From NCBI GenBank assembly GCA_946885545.1, contig CAMPGP010000030.1, positions 1 through 13,725 on the forward strand: a stretch of DNA of 13,725 nucleotides. Reading direction: 5' to 3'. The stretch is from an uncultured Altererythrobacter sp. (GTDB taxonomy: Bacteria; Pseudomonadota; Alphaproteobacteria; Sphingomonadales; Sphingomonadaceae). The notes below the pieces were generated by a model, which did not search any database, was not told where the DNA came from, and worked only from the letters and a program-made list of their open reading frames with translations. Below are positions 7,143-13,725 of the stretch, piece by piece; position 1 is the stretch's first letter; the number at the start of each line of letters is the position of its first letter. The position numbers and the translations under genes are program-made.

Positions 7143-7937
7143 CACGCGTGCGACGGTGACGCTCTTCTCGATGAACTCGGTCGCACCGAAGCTGGTCATG
7201 AAGCTCACGTCCGCCGCATCGCGGCCGACGCCGATCTTCACGATCTCCCCGGGCTGGGCCATGCCCGTCGCATCGACCAGAAACCAGGCGCCGCCGCCCG
7301 GAGTGCTCGGGTCGCTGAGGAACACTTCGGCGACCGCGTGGAAATCCTGCGGCGTCACGTCGGGCGCGAAGCAGCTTACGAAGCGCGCGGGAATGCCCGA
7401 TGCGCGCGCGAGCATGACGAGGACATGCGCATAGTCGCGGCAGATGCCGCGCCGCTCGATGAAGCTGTCGAGCCCGGTGGTCGTGGCGGTGCTGCTGCCC
7501 GGCTCATAAGTGAAATTGCCCGCGATCCAGTCGTGGATCGCCACGATCCGCTCGCCTCCATCGCACCCGCCGAATTCGGCCTCGACGAACGACTGGAAGC
7601 GGTCCGCAGGGCAATAGCGCGAATCGAAAAGGTACTGCACCGCCTCGCCGGGCAGATCGTGCGGCGGCAGATGTTCGAGCTGACCGATCTCGGCCGGCAT
7701 CCGCTCGACCGCAACCACGGCCTTGTAGCTGACGTCGTAGCGGCCCTCGGCCCGGATCCACACGCGCTCGCCGATATCGTCTTGCGCGTGGATACGCGCG
7801 AAATGCTCGCCCCTGGTCACCCAGGTATCGGTCTCGAGCAGCTTCTGCTCCGGAATCACCGCCGCCTCGAACTGCAGCAGCACGTCGGTCACCTTCTCCA
7901 TGCGGAAGGCGAATGTGAGATCGATCGAAATGGGCAT
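7140..7937 (-). CDS. Transglutaminase-like cysteine protease family protein
   Basis: The 265-residue protein has a C-terminal transglutaminase-like core with the full Cys-His-Asp triad: C166 in RRGICRDYAH, H200 in DFHAVAEVFL and D222 in LVDATG. Residues 1 to about 100 form a beta-rich N-terminal domain often found before such cores in bacteria. There is no signal peptide or membrane segment, so it is probably cytoplasmic. Bacterial members are mostly uncharacterised and may act as proteases or amide hydrolases; the substrate is unknown. The start MPISIDLTFAF lacks a clear Shine-Dalgarno sequence; I kept it because there is no better in-frame ATG before the conserved N-terminal region. It follows the yjbQ stop after 36 bases and may share its transcript. 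The last codons abut the regulatory element of glk. Confidence 0.85.
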   Translation of the reverse strand: MPISIDLTFAFRMEKVTDVLLQFEAAVIPEQKLLETDTWVTRGEHFARIHAQDDIGERVWIRAEGRYDVSYKAVVAVERMPAEIGQLEHLPPHDLPGEAVQYLFDSRYCPADRFQSFVEAEFGGCDGGERIVAIHDWIAGNFTYEPGSSTATTTGLDSFIERRGICRDYAHVLVMLARASGIPARFVSCFAPDVTPQDFHAVAEVFLSDPSTPGGGAWFLVDATGMAQPGEIVKIGVGRDAADVSFMTSFGATEFIEKSVTVARV

Positions 7938-7973
7938 GGATAGAGTACGCGGGAGCGGCCGGGTTGTTTCGCC

Positions 7974-8390
7974 CTAATCTCCCGCCACGTGCAGCGCGAT
8001 TTCGCGGCGGTGGGGGCGGGCGCGGTGTTCGGCGAGGAACAGGCCTTGCCAGGTGCCCAGTGCCATTGTGCCGCCGATGACCGGGATCGAATGGCTTGAT
8101 CCGGTCAGCGTAGCCTTGAGGTGCGCGGGCATGTCGTCCGGCCCCTCGTCGTCGTGCGCGTAGTGCGCGCCTTGCGGCGCGAGCCGGTCGAGCCAGCGAA
8201 GCATGTCCCCGCGCACGGCATCGGCCGCGTTCTCGTTTATCAGCAGCGAGGCCGAAGTGTGGCGGCAGAACACGGTGAGCAAGCCGGTTTCGATACCGGT
8301 ACCGGCGAGCCACCCGGCGACCTCGCGCGTGATTTCGGTGAGGCCGGGGCCCTGCGTATCGAAGGCGAGCGTGGTGGCGTGGTGCGGCAT
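7974..8390 (-). CDS. YjbQ/UPF0047 family protein (secondary thiamine-phosphate synthase-like)
   Basis: The 138-residue product is a full-length UPF0047/YjbQ protein. Family signatures are HTSASLLINEN at 44-54, SSHSIPVIGG at 98-107 and GTWQGLFLAEHR at 112-123, with conserved His44 and His100. E. coli YjbQ has been linked to a minor thiamine phosphate synthase activity, but the physiological role of the family is unclear. The start at 8390 is preferred because a weak GGGTG lies just upstream; an in-frame ATG three codons earlier (8399) is possible. The alkB start lies 18 bases away on the other strand, so the promoters of both genes must sit partly inside each other's coding sequence. The transglutaminase-like gene follows after 36 bases. 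Confidence 0.9.
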   Translation of the reverse strand: MPHHATTLAFDTQGPGLTEITREVAGWLAGTGIETGLLTVFCRHTSASLLINENAADAVRGDMLRWLDRLAPQGAHYAHDDEGPDDMPAHLKATLTGSSHSIPVIGGTMALGTWQGLFLAEHRARPHRREIALHVAGD

Positions 8391-8408
8391 CGCACCCATA
8401 TAGGCGCC

Positions 8409-8972
8409 ATGGCCAGCCAGATCGACCTCTTCGCCCGCGCGGCGCCGGTGCCGGGACTGCGCCTGATCGAGAATGCGATCGACGCGGAGGCCGAGCGCGC
8501 AGTGGCAGAGGCGATCGATGCCGCCCCGCTCGAGCCGTTCCGCTTCGGCCAGTGGCGCGGCAAGCGGCTGACGGCGAACTATGGCTCGGCCTACGACTAC
8601 CAGCGCGGCGCGGTCACCCTGGCACCGCCTTTGCCCGAGTGGATCGAGACGCTGCGCGCCACGCTCGCGCCGCAGGTCGGGCGCGATCCCGACGCCTTCG
8701 TTCAGGCCTTGCTGATCCGCTACGATCCTGGCGCGGGAATCGGCTGGCACCGCGACCGCCCCCAATACGGGGACGTGCTCGGGCTTTCGCTTTCCGCCTC
8801 CGCCGTGCTGCGCCTGCGCCGTCGCACCAGCGAAGGTTTCGAGCGCCGGAGCGTCGACCTGCCGCCCCGCTCGCTCTATCTCCTGAGCGGCGAGGCGCGC
8901 GACGGATGGGAACACTCGATCGCGCCCATGCCCGTCACGCGCCGCTCGCTGACCTTGCGCAGCCTGCGCTAG
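8409..8972 (+). CDS. alkB: Alpha-ketoglutarate-dependent dioxygenase, AlkB family
   Basis: AlkB-type enzymes use Fe(II), oxygen and 2-oxoglutarate to remove alkyl damage from nucleic acid bases by oxidative demethylation. The 187-residue protein has the HxD iron motif in GWHRDRPQYGD (H114, D116), the distal iron ligand H169 in GWEHSIAP and the 2-oxoglutarate-binding Arg pair R178-x5-R184 in RRSLTLRSLR. LLIRYDPGAG just before the HxD is also typical. A substrate-recognition lid is suggested by LTANYGSAYDY at 55-65. The start follows ATAGG and sits 18 bases from the divergent yjbQ start. Its TAG stop overlaps the TAG stop of the oppositely directed receptor gene, leaving no space for a separate terminator. 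Whether it repairs DNA, RNA or another target cannot be told from sequence. Confidence 0.92.
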   Translation: MASQIDLFARAAPVPGLRLIENAIDAEAERAVAEAIDAAPLEPFRFGQWRGKRLTANYGSAYDYQRGAVTLAPPLPEWIETLRATLAPQVGRDPDAFVQALLIRYDPGAGIGWHRDRPQYGDVLGLSLSASAVLRLRRRTSEGFERRSVDLPPRSLYLLSGEARDGWEHSIAPMPVTRRSLTLRSLR

Positions 8973-11125
8973 AAATCGACCGAGACCGAGGCCTTCACGG
9001 TCCGGGGGCGACCTTGCAGAAGGCGCTCGCCCGAGCTGGCAAATGCGGTGTAGGCCGACGCCCAGTAGCTCTCGTCCGTCACGTTATCGACCGTCAGTCG
9101 CAGGGTGACGGGCTTCGGCCCAGCTGCGAAGACGTATCGTGCGCCGAGATCGAAGCGCGTCCAGTCCTCTATGTCCAGCGTGTTGGTGTTGTTGGCGAAC
9201 TGCTTGCCGGTGTGCACCGCGCGGCCGGTGAGCGTGAGGCCGGGGGCGAACGGCAGATCCCATTCGACGTTTGCATTGACCGTGTAGTCCGGCACGCCGA
9301 GGGCGGTGTTGCCCTCGTTCACGCCGCCCGGCGTCGCCACAAGCTCGGCATCGATGATCGTGCCGCCTGCGATCAGGCGCAGCCCTTCGACCAGTTCTCC
9401 GGCCAGGAACAGCTCGACCCCTCGGTTTCGCTGGCGGCCGAAGTCGCTGAACAGGAGCGAGCCGGGGGCGTCCGGATCGGGGCCGAGGAAGAACCCGGGC
9501 TGTTCGATCTCGTAAGCGGCGAGGCTGAGGCTGGCGATCCCGACATCCATTTTCGCCCCGATCTCGTACTGCACCGACTTGGACGGCGGCAGGACCGCGC
9601 CACCGTTGGTGACGGGCAGCGTCGGCCCGGCCGGATCGTCGGGGTCCGTGCCCGAGATGGGCGCGGCGGGACCCGCGGCCAGCGATTCGATGCGGTTGGC
9701 GAAGATCGAGGTGTAGGACGTGGGCTTGAACACGATTCCGGCGACCGGCGTCACCGCATCCTTCCGATAGGGATCGACGAGTCCCGCCTTGAGCTGCTGC
9801 AGGCGCAGGCCGCCGGTGATGAGCAGGCGATTGTCCCACAGGCCGATGGTGTCGGATGCGAAGACGCTGAACTGCCGCGAACGGTTGGAAACCGGTGGAT
9901 TGTCGAGATCGCCGAAGACGAACGTCGATTCGGTGGGTAGGTCGACGATCTCGGGATCGTAGAGATTGGTCGGGAACGCAGCGCGGAAATCGAACGCGGT
10001 GCGGAATTCCTGCCAGTTCACGTTGGCGCCGAAATTGAACTCGTGGGTGACCGTCGTCCCCAGATTGATCCGCATTCCGGCTTCGATCGCTTCGTTGTTG
10101 ATCCGCGCGGGAATGATCGAAGCTCCGCCGCTCGCGGCCCCGGTTTCGGCATCGAGCACGGTGATCGAGTTGTAGACACCTTCCTCGTTGCCATCGAGCG
10201 CGCCGCCCGTGACGTAGAACGTGGCGTTGTCGGCCACGTCGTATTCGAACCGCGCCAGCCCGAACACGTCGCGCAGCTCGGTATTGGCGAAAGGCTGGCC
10301 GTAGTTGAGGTCGCTGTCGGGCGCTTCGGGGATCGCGTCGGTGCCGATGACGACCTGCGGTCGCAAGCGCCCGACTTCGACGCGCTGGAATGCCGCATCG
10401 AGGAAGAACCGGGCATTGTCGCTCTGCCAGTCGAACGATCCGCCCGCGACGAGCGTTTCGCGGAACTCGTCGTCTATCGCGACATCGCCGCTGCGGTATG
10501 CGGCGTTGATGCGAACTCCCATGCTATCGTCGTCGCCCAGCCGCCGCGAGAGATCGACGCTGCCGCCGAAGTGTCCGCTCGAGATGTAGTTGGCGGTCAC
10601 GCGGGTCAGGGGATCGCGCGTCGCGCGCTTTAGCTGGAGATTGACGTTGCCGCCGATGCCGCTTCCGCCCGGTGCCGCTCCGTTGAGAAAAGCGCTCGCG
10701 CCGTTGAGCACCTGCACCCCGGAATAAAGCTCCGGCGACACGAGTTGGCGAGGCGTGATGCCATAGAGGCCGTTCATGCCGATGTCGTCGCCGAACAGCT
10801 GGAACCCGCGGATCACGAACTGTTCGGCGGCGTTTCCGAACGCATAACTGGTGCGTACCGACGGGTCGTTCTCGAGCACCTCGCCCAGCGTCAGCGGCTG
10901 CTGGTTGACGATCAGGCTTTCATCGAACGTCCGCACCACGAAAGGAACGTCGATCGAATCCTTGTCGCCGAGTGCTCCGAGGTTCCCCCCATTCACCACC
11001 TCGGTCGCATTCTCGCTCTGCGCAGTGACGACGATGTCCTCGGATGTTTCCTGCGCGATTGCGGGTACGGCGCTCGCGGCGGCGAGCGCGAGGATGGAGG
11101 CCGAGACGGCGTGACGAACGATCAT
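8969..11125 (-). CDS. TonB-dependent siderophore receptor
   Basis: This 718-residue outer-membrane receptor imports a ferric siderophore using TonB energy. Residues 1-24 are a signal peptide (positive MIVRH, hydrophobic core, AIA cut before QETSED). A TonB-box-like EDIVVTAQ follows at 29-36. The plug domain spans about 55-165 (DVPFVVRTFDESLIVNQQPL onward, then VIRGFQLFGDDIGMNG and VQVLNGASAFLNG), the pattern of the siderophore-receptor branch. The remainder is the beta-barrel, ending SVSVDF with the terminal Phe used for outer-membrane assembly. There is no N-terminal FecA-type signalling domain, so it does not look like part of a FecI/FecR circuit. It is the last gene of an operon with a PepSY-TM protein and a small membrane protein under a Fur-like site. 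The ligand cannot be named. The start overlaps the previous stop (ATGA). Confidence 0.94.
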   Translation of the reverse strand: MIVRHAVSASILALAAASAVPAIAQETSEDIVVTAQSENATEVVNGGNLGALGDKDSIDVPFVVRTFDESLIVNQQPLTLGEVLENDPSVRTSYAFGNAAEQFVIRGFQLFGDDIGMNGLYGITPRQLVSPELYSGVQVLNGASAFLNGAAPGGSGIGGNVNLQLKRATRDPLTRVTANYISSGHFGGSVDLSRRLGDDDSMGVRINAAYRSGDVAIDDEFRETLVAGGSFDWQSDNARFFLDAAFQRVEVGRLRPQVVIGTDAIPEAPDSDLNYGQPFANTELRDVFGLARFEYDVADNATFYVTGGALDGNEEGVYNSITVLDAETGAASGGASIIPARINNEAIEAGMRINLGTTVTHEFNFGANVNWQEFRTAFDFRAAFPTNLYDPEIVDLPTESTFVFGDLDNPPVSNRSRQFSVFASDTIGLWDNRLLITGGLRLQQLKAGLVDPYRKDAVTPVAGIVFKPTSYTSIFANRIESLAAGPAAPISGTDPDDPAGPTLPVTNGGAVLPPSKSVQYEIGAKMDVGIASLSLAAYEIEQPGFFLGPDPDAPGSLLFSDFGRQRNRGVELFLAGELVEGLRLIAGGTIIDAELVATPGGVNEGNTALGVPDYTVNANVEWDLPFAPGLTLTGRAVHTGKQFANNTNTLDIEDWTRFDLGARYVFAAGPKPVTLRLTVDNVTDESYWASAYTAFASSGERLLQGRPRTVKASVSVDF

Positions 11126-11361
11126 GTCAGGTCTTTCTTTTGCTTGGAATGCGGAGGCTGGCCGCGCCGCCGCCAGGCGACGATCACGGCGAGAATGGGA
11201 AGCGACAGCAGCACCCAGGCGGCGACATCGGGCAGCCCGTCGCCGGTCAGGCCGAGCACGAGGCCGAGCACGCTGGTCGCGAACAGCACCAGCGGCAGCG
11301 CGAATACCGCAGCCAGGCTCTGGCGCGCGCGGCGCCGTTGCGGGACGGTAAAAGGCTTCAT
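11122..11361 (-). CDS. Small two-helix inner-membrane protein of unknown function
   Basis: The 79-residue protein starts MKPFTVPQRRRARQSL, a positive N-terminus, followed by hydrophobic segments at about 16-38 and 45-63 and a basic tail (WRRRGQPPHSKQKKD). Both ends are predicted to lie in the cytoplasm by the positive-inside rule. I do not recognise a family. It is coupled on both sides by ATGA overlaps: its ATG overlaps the PepSY-TM stop and its TGA overlaps the receptor ATG. Such tight packing argues that it is a real gene and works with ferric siderophore uptake or reduction, perhaps as a partner of the PepSY protein. In the same frame a longer reading begins at 11490, but that part is antisense-like shadow of the PepSY gene. 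Confidence 0.8.
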   Translation of the reverse strand: MKPFTVPQRRRARQSLAAVFALPLVLFATSVLGLVLGLTGDGLPDVAAWVLLSLPILAVIVAWRRRGQPPHSKQKKDLT

Positions 11362-12512
11362 GCGAACTTGCCCTGCGCGCCGCCGTGGATCTCGGCGACC
11401 CGGCGCTCGATCTCGCCGGGAGAACGCCGCCACCACAGCAGCACGCCGGTCCACAACACCCAGATCGTCGCCAGCGTCAGCAGCGCCCACACGATCTTGA
11501 GCGGCAACCCGCCATAGTCGCCGAAATGCAGCGGCTTCGACATCATCAGCGCCTGATTGAGCGCGGGCATCGATCGCGCATCGACGAGCGCGCTGGTTTC
11601 GGCATCGATCAGCGCGGGAGTGAGCAGGTTCTCGGTCAGCGGGCGATCGCCCTGGAAAAACACGGCATAGTGACGCGCGGTGCTCCAGTCGCCGCCGGGA
11701 AAGCCGATGAACTGCGGGTTCTGGCCGGGGAGGCGCGCCTTGGCGGCCGCCATCGCGGCGTCGAGCGAGCCGTAGTCCGTGGGCGCTAGCGCTTCAGTGC
11801 CGCCGTATTGCGCGGTCATTTCCGCCAGTTCGCCCTCGCGCCAGCTGTCGACCAGCGGATCGGCGAAGGCGTTGATCATGCCCGTGCCGCCGACTACTAG
11901 CGCCCAGGCGAGGATCACGATCCCGCCGAGATTGTGCTGGTCGAGCCGTCCGACCCTGCGGCTCTTGTCCATCCGCAGCGTGCCGAAGCGCAGCCGCCGC
12001 ATGAACGGCGCGTAGAGCACGGTGCCGGAAACGAGCGCGACCACCATCAACGCACCCATCGCGCCGAGGAACCACATGCCCGGCTGGCCCAGGAACATGT
12101 CGGTGTGGAGCTGGAGCAGGAGGTCCATCACTCCGCCGCCGGGCGCTGGGCCGAGCGATTCGCCGCTCGCGCGGTCGAAGAATAGCAGCGTCATGTCCTC
12201 GCCCGCGGCGTCGGGTGTGGGGCCCGTGGTGACGGTGAGCAGCGGGCTTTCCTGGCTGAACGCCATGAACAGCGGCACTTCGCCCGGCCGTTCCGCCAGC
12301 GCGGCCGCGAGCATGGAGTCGAGCGGTACGCCGCTCTCGGCCGAAGGCGCCCCGGGCAGCGCGGTCTCGTAGTCGACGCCTTCGAGCCCTTCGATCTCGT
12401 CGTGGAAGATCAACGGCAGCCCGGTCACGCACAGCATCAGCAGGAACACCGTGGGCACGATGCTGCTCCACTTGTGGACCAGATACCAGGCGCGGATCGT
12501 GCTGCGTCGCAT
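11358..12512 (-). CDS. PepSY-associated transmembrane protein (ferric-siderophore reductase-like)
   Basis: The 384-residue protein has the PepSY-TM architecture: TM1 at about 16-37 preceded by WYLVHKW, a periplasmic PepSY-like region, TM2 at about 145-168, TM3 at about 195-215, a second large periplasmic region, and TM4 at about 337-361. Histidines at helix borders (H13 in LVHKW, H37, H136 in QLHTD, H193 in DQHNLGG, H329 in KPLHFGDYGG) are those expected to bind haem in this family. Members are often encoded beside TonB-dependent receptors and have been linked to reductive iron release from siderophores. The start MRRSTIRAWYLVHKW was chosen because the longer TTG reading at 12548 would extend into the Fur-like box; the ribosome-binding sequence is weak (AGGCGG). 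First gene of a three-gene operon. Confidence 0.9.
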   Translation of the reverse strand: MRRSTIRAWYLVHKWSSIVPTVFLLMLCVTGLPLIFHDEIEGLEGVDYETALPGAPSAESGVPLDSMLAAALAERPGEVPLFMAFSQESPLLTVTTGPTPDAAGEDMTLLFFDRASGESLGPAPGGGVMDLLLQLHTDMFLGQPGMWFLGAMGALMVVALVSGTVLYAPFMRRLRFGTLRMDKSRRVGRLDQHNLGGIVILAWALVVGGTGMINAFADPLVDSWREGELAEMTAQYGGTEALAPTDYGSLDAAMAAAKARLPGQNPQFIGFPGGDWSTARHYAVFFQGDRPLTENLLTPALIDAETSALVDARSMPALNQALMMSKPLHFGDYGGLPLKIVWALLTLATIWVLWTGVLLWWRRSPGEIERRVAEIHGGAQGKFA

Positions 12513-12543
12513 GCGCCGCCGCCTATGCGCCGGGGCCACCTGC

Positions 12544-12562
12544 GTCAATGATAATCAATTGC
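12544..12562 (-). promoter_or_regulatory. Fur-box-like site upstream of the iron-uptake operon
   Basis: GTCAATGATAATCAATTGC agrees with the classical 19-bp Fur consensus (GATAATGATAATCATTATC) at 14 of 19 positions, with the central TGATAATCA dyad intact. It lies 31 bases upstream of the PepSY-TM start, in a short AT-rich patch. Its position in front of a siderophore-receptor operon supports iron repression by Fur. A clear -35/-10 pair could not be assigned. Confidence 0.7.
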
Positions 12563-12717
12563 AATAAGATTGGGCGAGGGAAACATTTTCGTACACCCGC
12601 TCCGCCAGTCTGGTCTCGCACCGGCTCATTCCAACCGTCGATCCACTCCATCATCGCGCGCGCAGGCAACTGGGACGGGCGGGCATGCTCATCTGTTCGC
12701 GACGGGGCGAGGCTTTT

Positions 12718-12731
12718 CTGTCTCAGGACAG
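12718..12731. repeat. Short inverted repeat downstream of rimO
   Basis: CTGTC (12718-12722) and GACAG (12727-12731) flank a 4-base loop. In the direction of rimO transcription it is followed by AAAAG, not a T run, so it is not a canonical terminator. Confidence 0.3.
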
Positions 12732-12760
12732 TGTAACAACCGGTCCATGTCTCGGTCGCT

Positions 12761-12778
12761 CGCGGCCACCGAGCCGCG
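12761..12778 (-). terminator. Possible hairpin directly after the rimO stop
   Basis: CGCGGC and GCCGCG pair around a 6-base loop immediately next to the rimO stop codon. No T tract follows, so intrinsic termination is uncertain; it could protect the 3' end or be chance in GC-rich DNA. Confidence 0.3.
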
Positions 12779-13725
12779 TCAGCGCGCTGCAGGCACGCCG
12801 TAGAGATCGTGCGCGTCGGCATCCTCGATCGTCACGTCGATGATGTCGCCCGGCTGCAGTTCCGCCCCCACGTTGCGCAGGTAGACCTGCCCGTCGATCT
12901 CGGGCGCATCGGCCTGACTGCGCGCGGTCGCGCCGATATCGCCGTCCTCGTCGGGTTCGCCGACTTCGTCGACGATCACTGGCAGCGTGCGCCCGACCTT
13001 GGCGGCGAGTTTGGCGGCGCTGATCCGCTCGGTCACTTCCATCAGCCGGGCGTAGCGTTCTTCCTTGATTGCCTCGGGCACCGGATCGGGCAGGGCATTC
13101 GCCGCGGCGCCCTCGACCTGTTCGAAGCGGAACGCACCGACCCGGTCGAGCTGCGCTTCCTCGAGCCAGTTGAGCAGGTAGCGGAAATCGTCCTCGGTTT
13201 CGCCAGGGAAGCCGACCACGAAGCTCGAACGGATGGTCAGGTCGGGCGCGATCTGGCGCCATTGCTTGATGCGCTCGAGCACCTTGGCCTCGTTCGCCGG
13301 GCGCTTCATCGCCTTGAGCACTTTGGGCGCGGCGTGCTGGAACGGAATGTCGAGGTAAGGCGTCAGCAGCCCCTCGGCCATCAGCGGGATCACCGCGTCG
13401 ACGTGGGGGTAGGGGTAGACGTAGTGCAGCCGCACCCACGGCACCTCGCCCTCCGGCGTGCGCAGCTGGCCTAGCTCGCGGGCGAGGTCGGTCATGTGGG
13501 CGCGGACCGGATGGTCCTTCCACATCCGCTCCTCGTGGCGGATGTCGACGCCGTAGGCCGAGGTGTCCTGGCTGATGACCAGCAGCTCCCTGGTCCCCGC
13601 GGCGACGAGCTTCTCGGCCTCGCGCAGCACCGCGTCGACCCGGCGGCTGGCGAGCTTTCCGCGCAGGGCGGGGATGATGCAGAAGGCGCAGGAGTGATTG
13701 CAGCCCTCGGAGATCTTGAGGTAGC
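12779..13725 (-). CDS. rimO: Ribosomal protein S12 methylthiotransferase RimO, C-terminal 314 residues (cut by window edge)
   Basis: RimO is a radical-SAM enzyme that methylthiolates the conserved aspartate of ribosomal protein S12. The visible part opens in the radical-SAM core with [19 protein letters not shown], holding the CxxxCxxC cluster motif. It continues with [41 protein letters not shown] and [15 protein letters not shown], and ends with a TRAM domain (from about [12 protein letters not shown] to [18 protein letters not shown]). QDTSAYG and the P-PHVDAVI region favour RimO over the related tRNA enzyme MiaB. The missing N-terminus (about 130-140 residues, the first cluster domain) lies beyond the window edge. 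The frame is open to the last base. It is separated by 266 bases from the Fur-type operon downstream and appears unrelated to it. Confidence 0.94.
   Translation of the reverse strand, partial: YLKISEGCNHSCAFCIIPALRGKLASRRVDAVLREAEKLVAAGTRELLVISQDTSAYGVDIRHEERMWKDHPVRAHMTDLARELGQLRTPEGEVPWVRLHYVYPYPHVDAVIPLMAEGLLTPYLDIPFQHAAPKVLKAMKRPANEAKVLERIKQWRQIAPDLTIRSSFVVGFPGETEDDFRYLLNWLEEAQLDRVGAFRFEQVEGAAANALPDPVPEAIKEERYARLMEVTERISAAKLAAKVGRTLPVIVDEVGEPDEDGDIGATARSQADAPEIDGQVYLRNVGAELQPGDIIDVTIEDADAHDLYGVPAAR

Larger units (their letters stand above)
12513..12778. other. Intergenic region between the iron operon and rimO
   Basis: This 266-base stretch holds the Fur-like site near its left end and short hairpins near its right end. 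The minus-strand reading frame through it (stop at 12523) resembles no known protein and crosses the Fur-like site. No tRNA cloverleaf or convincing small-RNA gene was found. Confidence 0.5.

Noticed and set aside
8121..8408. Upstream extension of alkB on the plus strand to 8121
   Set aside because: The extension is antisense to yjbQ and has no AlkB similarity; the start at 8409 gives the normal length.
12513..12548. Upstream TTG start for the PepSY-TM protein at 12548
   Set aside because: It would begin inside the Fur-like box and add only an Arg/Pro-rich leader before MRRSTIRAWYLVHKW.
12549..12760. Possible tRNA or small RNA in the rimO/iron-operon gap
   Set aside because: No cloverleaf, T-loop consensus or terminator-like stem with T run could be found.
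12523..12822. A 99-codon minus-strand frame between rimO and the iron operon
   Set aside because: It overlaps the rimO end and the Fur-like site and shows no domain or convincing start signal.

Overview
The window is GC-rich, densely packed DNA of alphaproteobacterial type, most likely from a sphingomonad (Sphingomonadales, Erythrobacteraceae-like). That placement is inferred from base composition, the Entner-Doudoroff (ED) gene set, a TonB-dependent receptor paired with a PepSY membrane protein, and the overall protein style; no rRNA or other phylogenetic marker is present. I recognise eleven complete or partial protein genes plus one small membrane protein of unknown role. I see no tRNA, rRNA, insertion sequence, phage gene or CRISPR array.

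Left part (1-7142): glucose catabolism. On the minus strand zwf (glucose-6-phosphate dehydrogenase) is followed after 8 bases by edd (6-phosphogluconate dehydratase, cut by the window edge). Divergent from zwf is a LacI-family regulator gene on the plus strand. Facing it is a second minus-strand unit, glk (glucokinase), whose stop overlaps the start of a PEP-carboxylase-like gene of 926 codons. Together zwf, edd and glk take glucose to KDPG. The PEP-carboxylase homologue would feed carbon into oxaloacetate if it is active, but several of its active-site motifs are altered. The promoter regions of zwf and glk share an 18-bp element (17/18 identical) at almost the same distance (60 and 61 bases) from the two start codons. 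This is direct sequence evidence that the two units are co-regulated; the LacI protein between them is the natural candidate regulator.

Middle part (7140-8972): a transglutaminase-like cysteine protease homologue and a YjbQ/UPF0047 protein on the minus strand, upstream of glk in the same direction, and a divergently transcribed AlkB-type 2-oxoglutarate dioxygenase on the plus strand.

Right part (8969-12562): an iron-uptake operon on the minus strand. It has a Fur-box-like site, then a PepSY-TM protein, then a 79-residue two-helix membrane protein, then a TonB-dependent siderophore receptor, joined by two ATGA start/stop overlaps. The receptor stop overlaps the stop of alkB, which is read in the opposite direction. 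At the far right edge is the C-terminal two thirds of rimO (ribosomal protein S12 methylthiotransferase), running in from outside the window.

The items most worth a second look are the shared 18-bp element, the divergent PEP-carboxylase homologue inside the sugar operon, and the small coupled membrane protein in the Fur-type operon.
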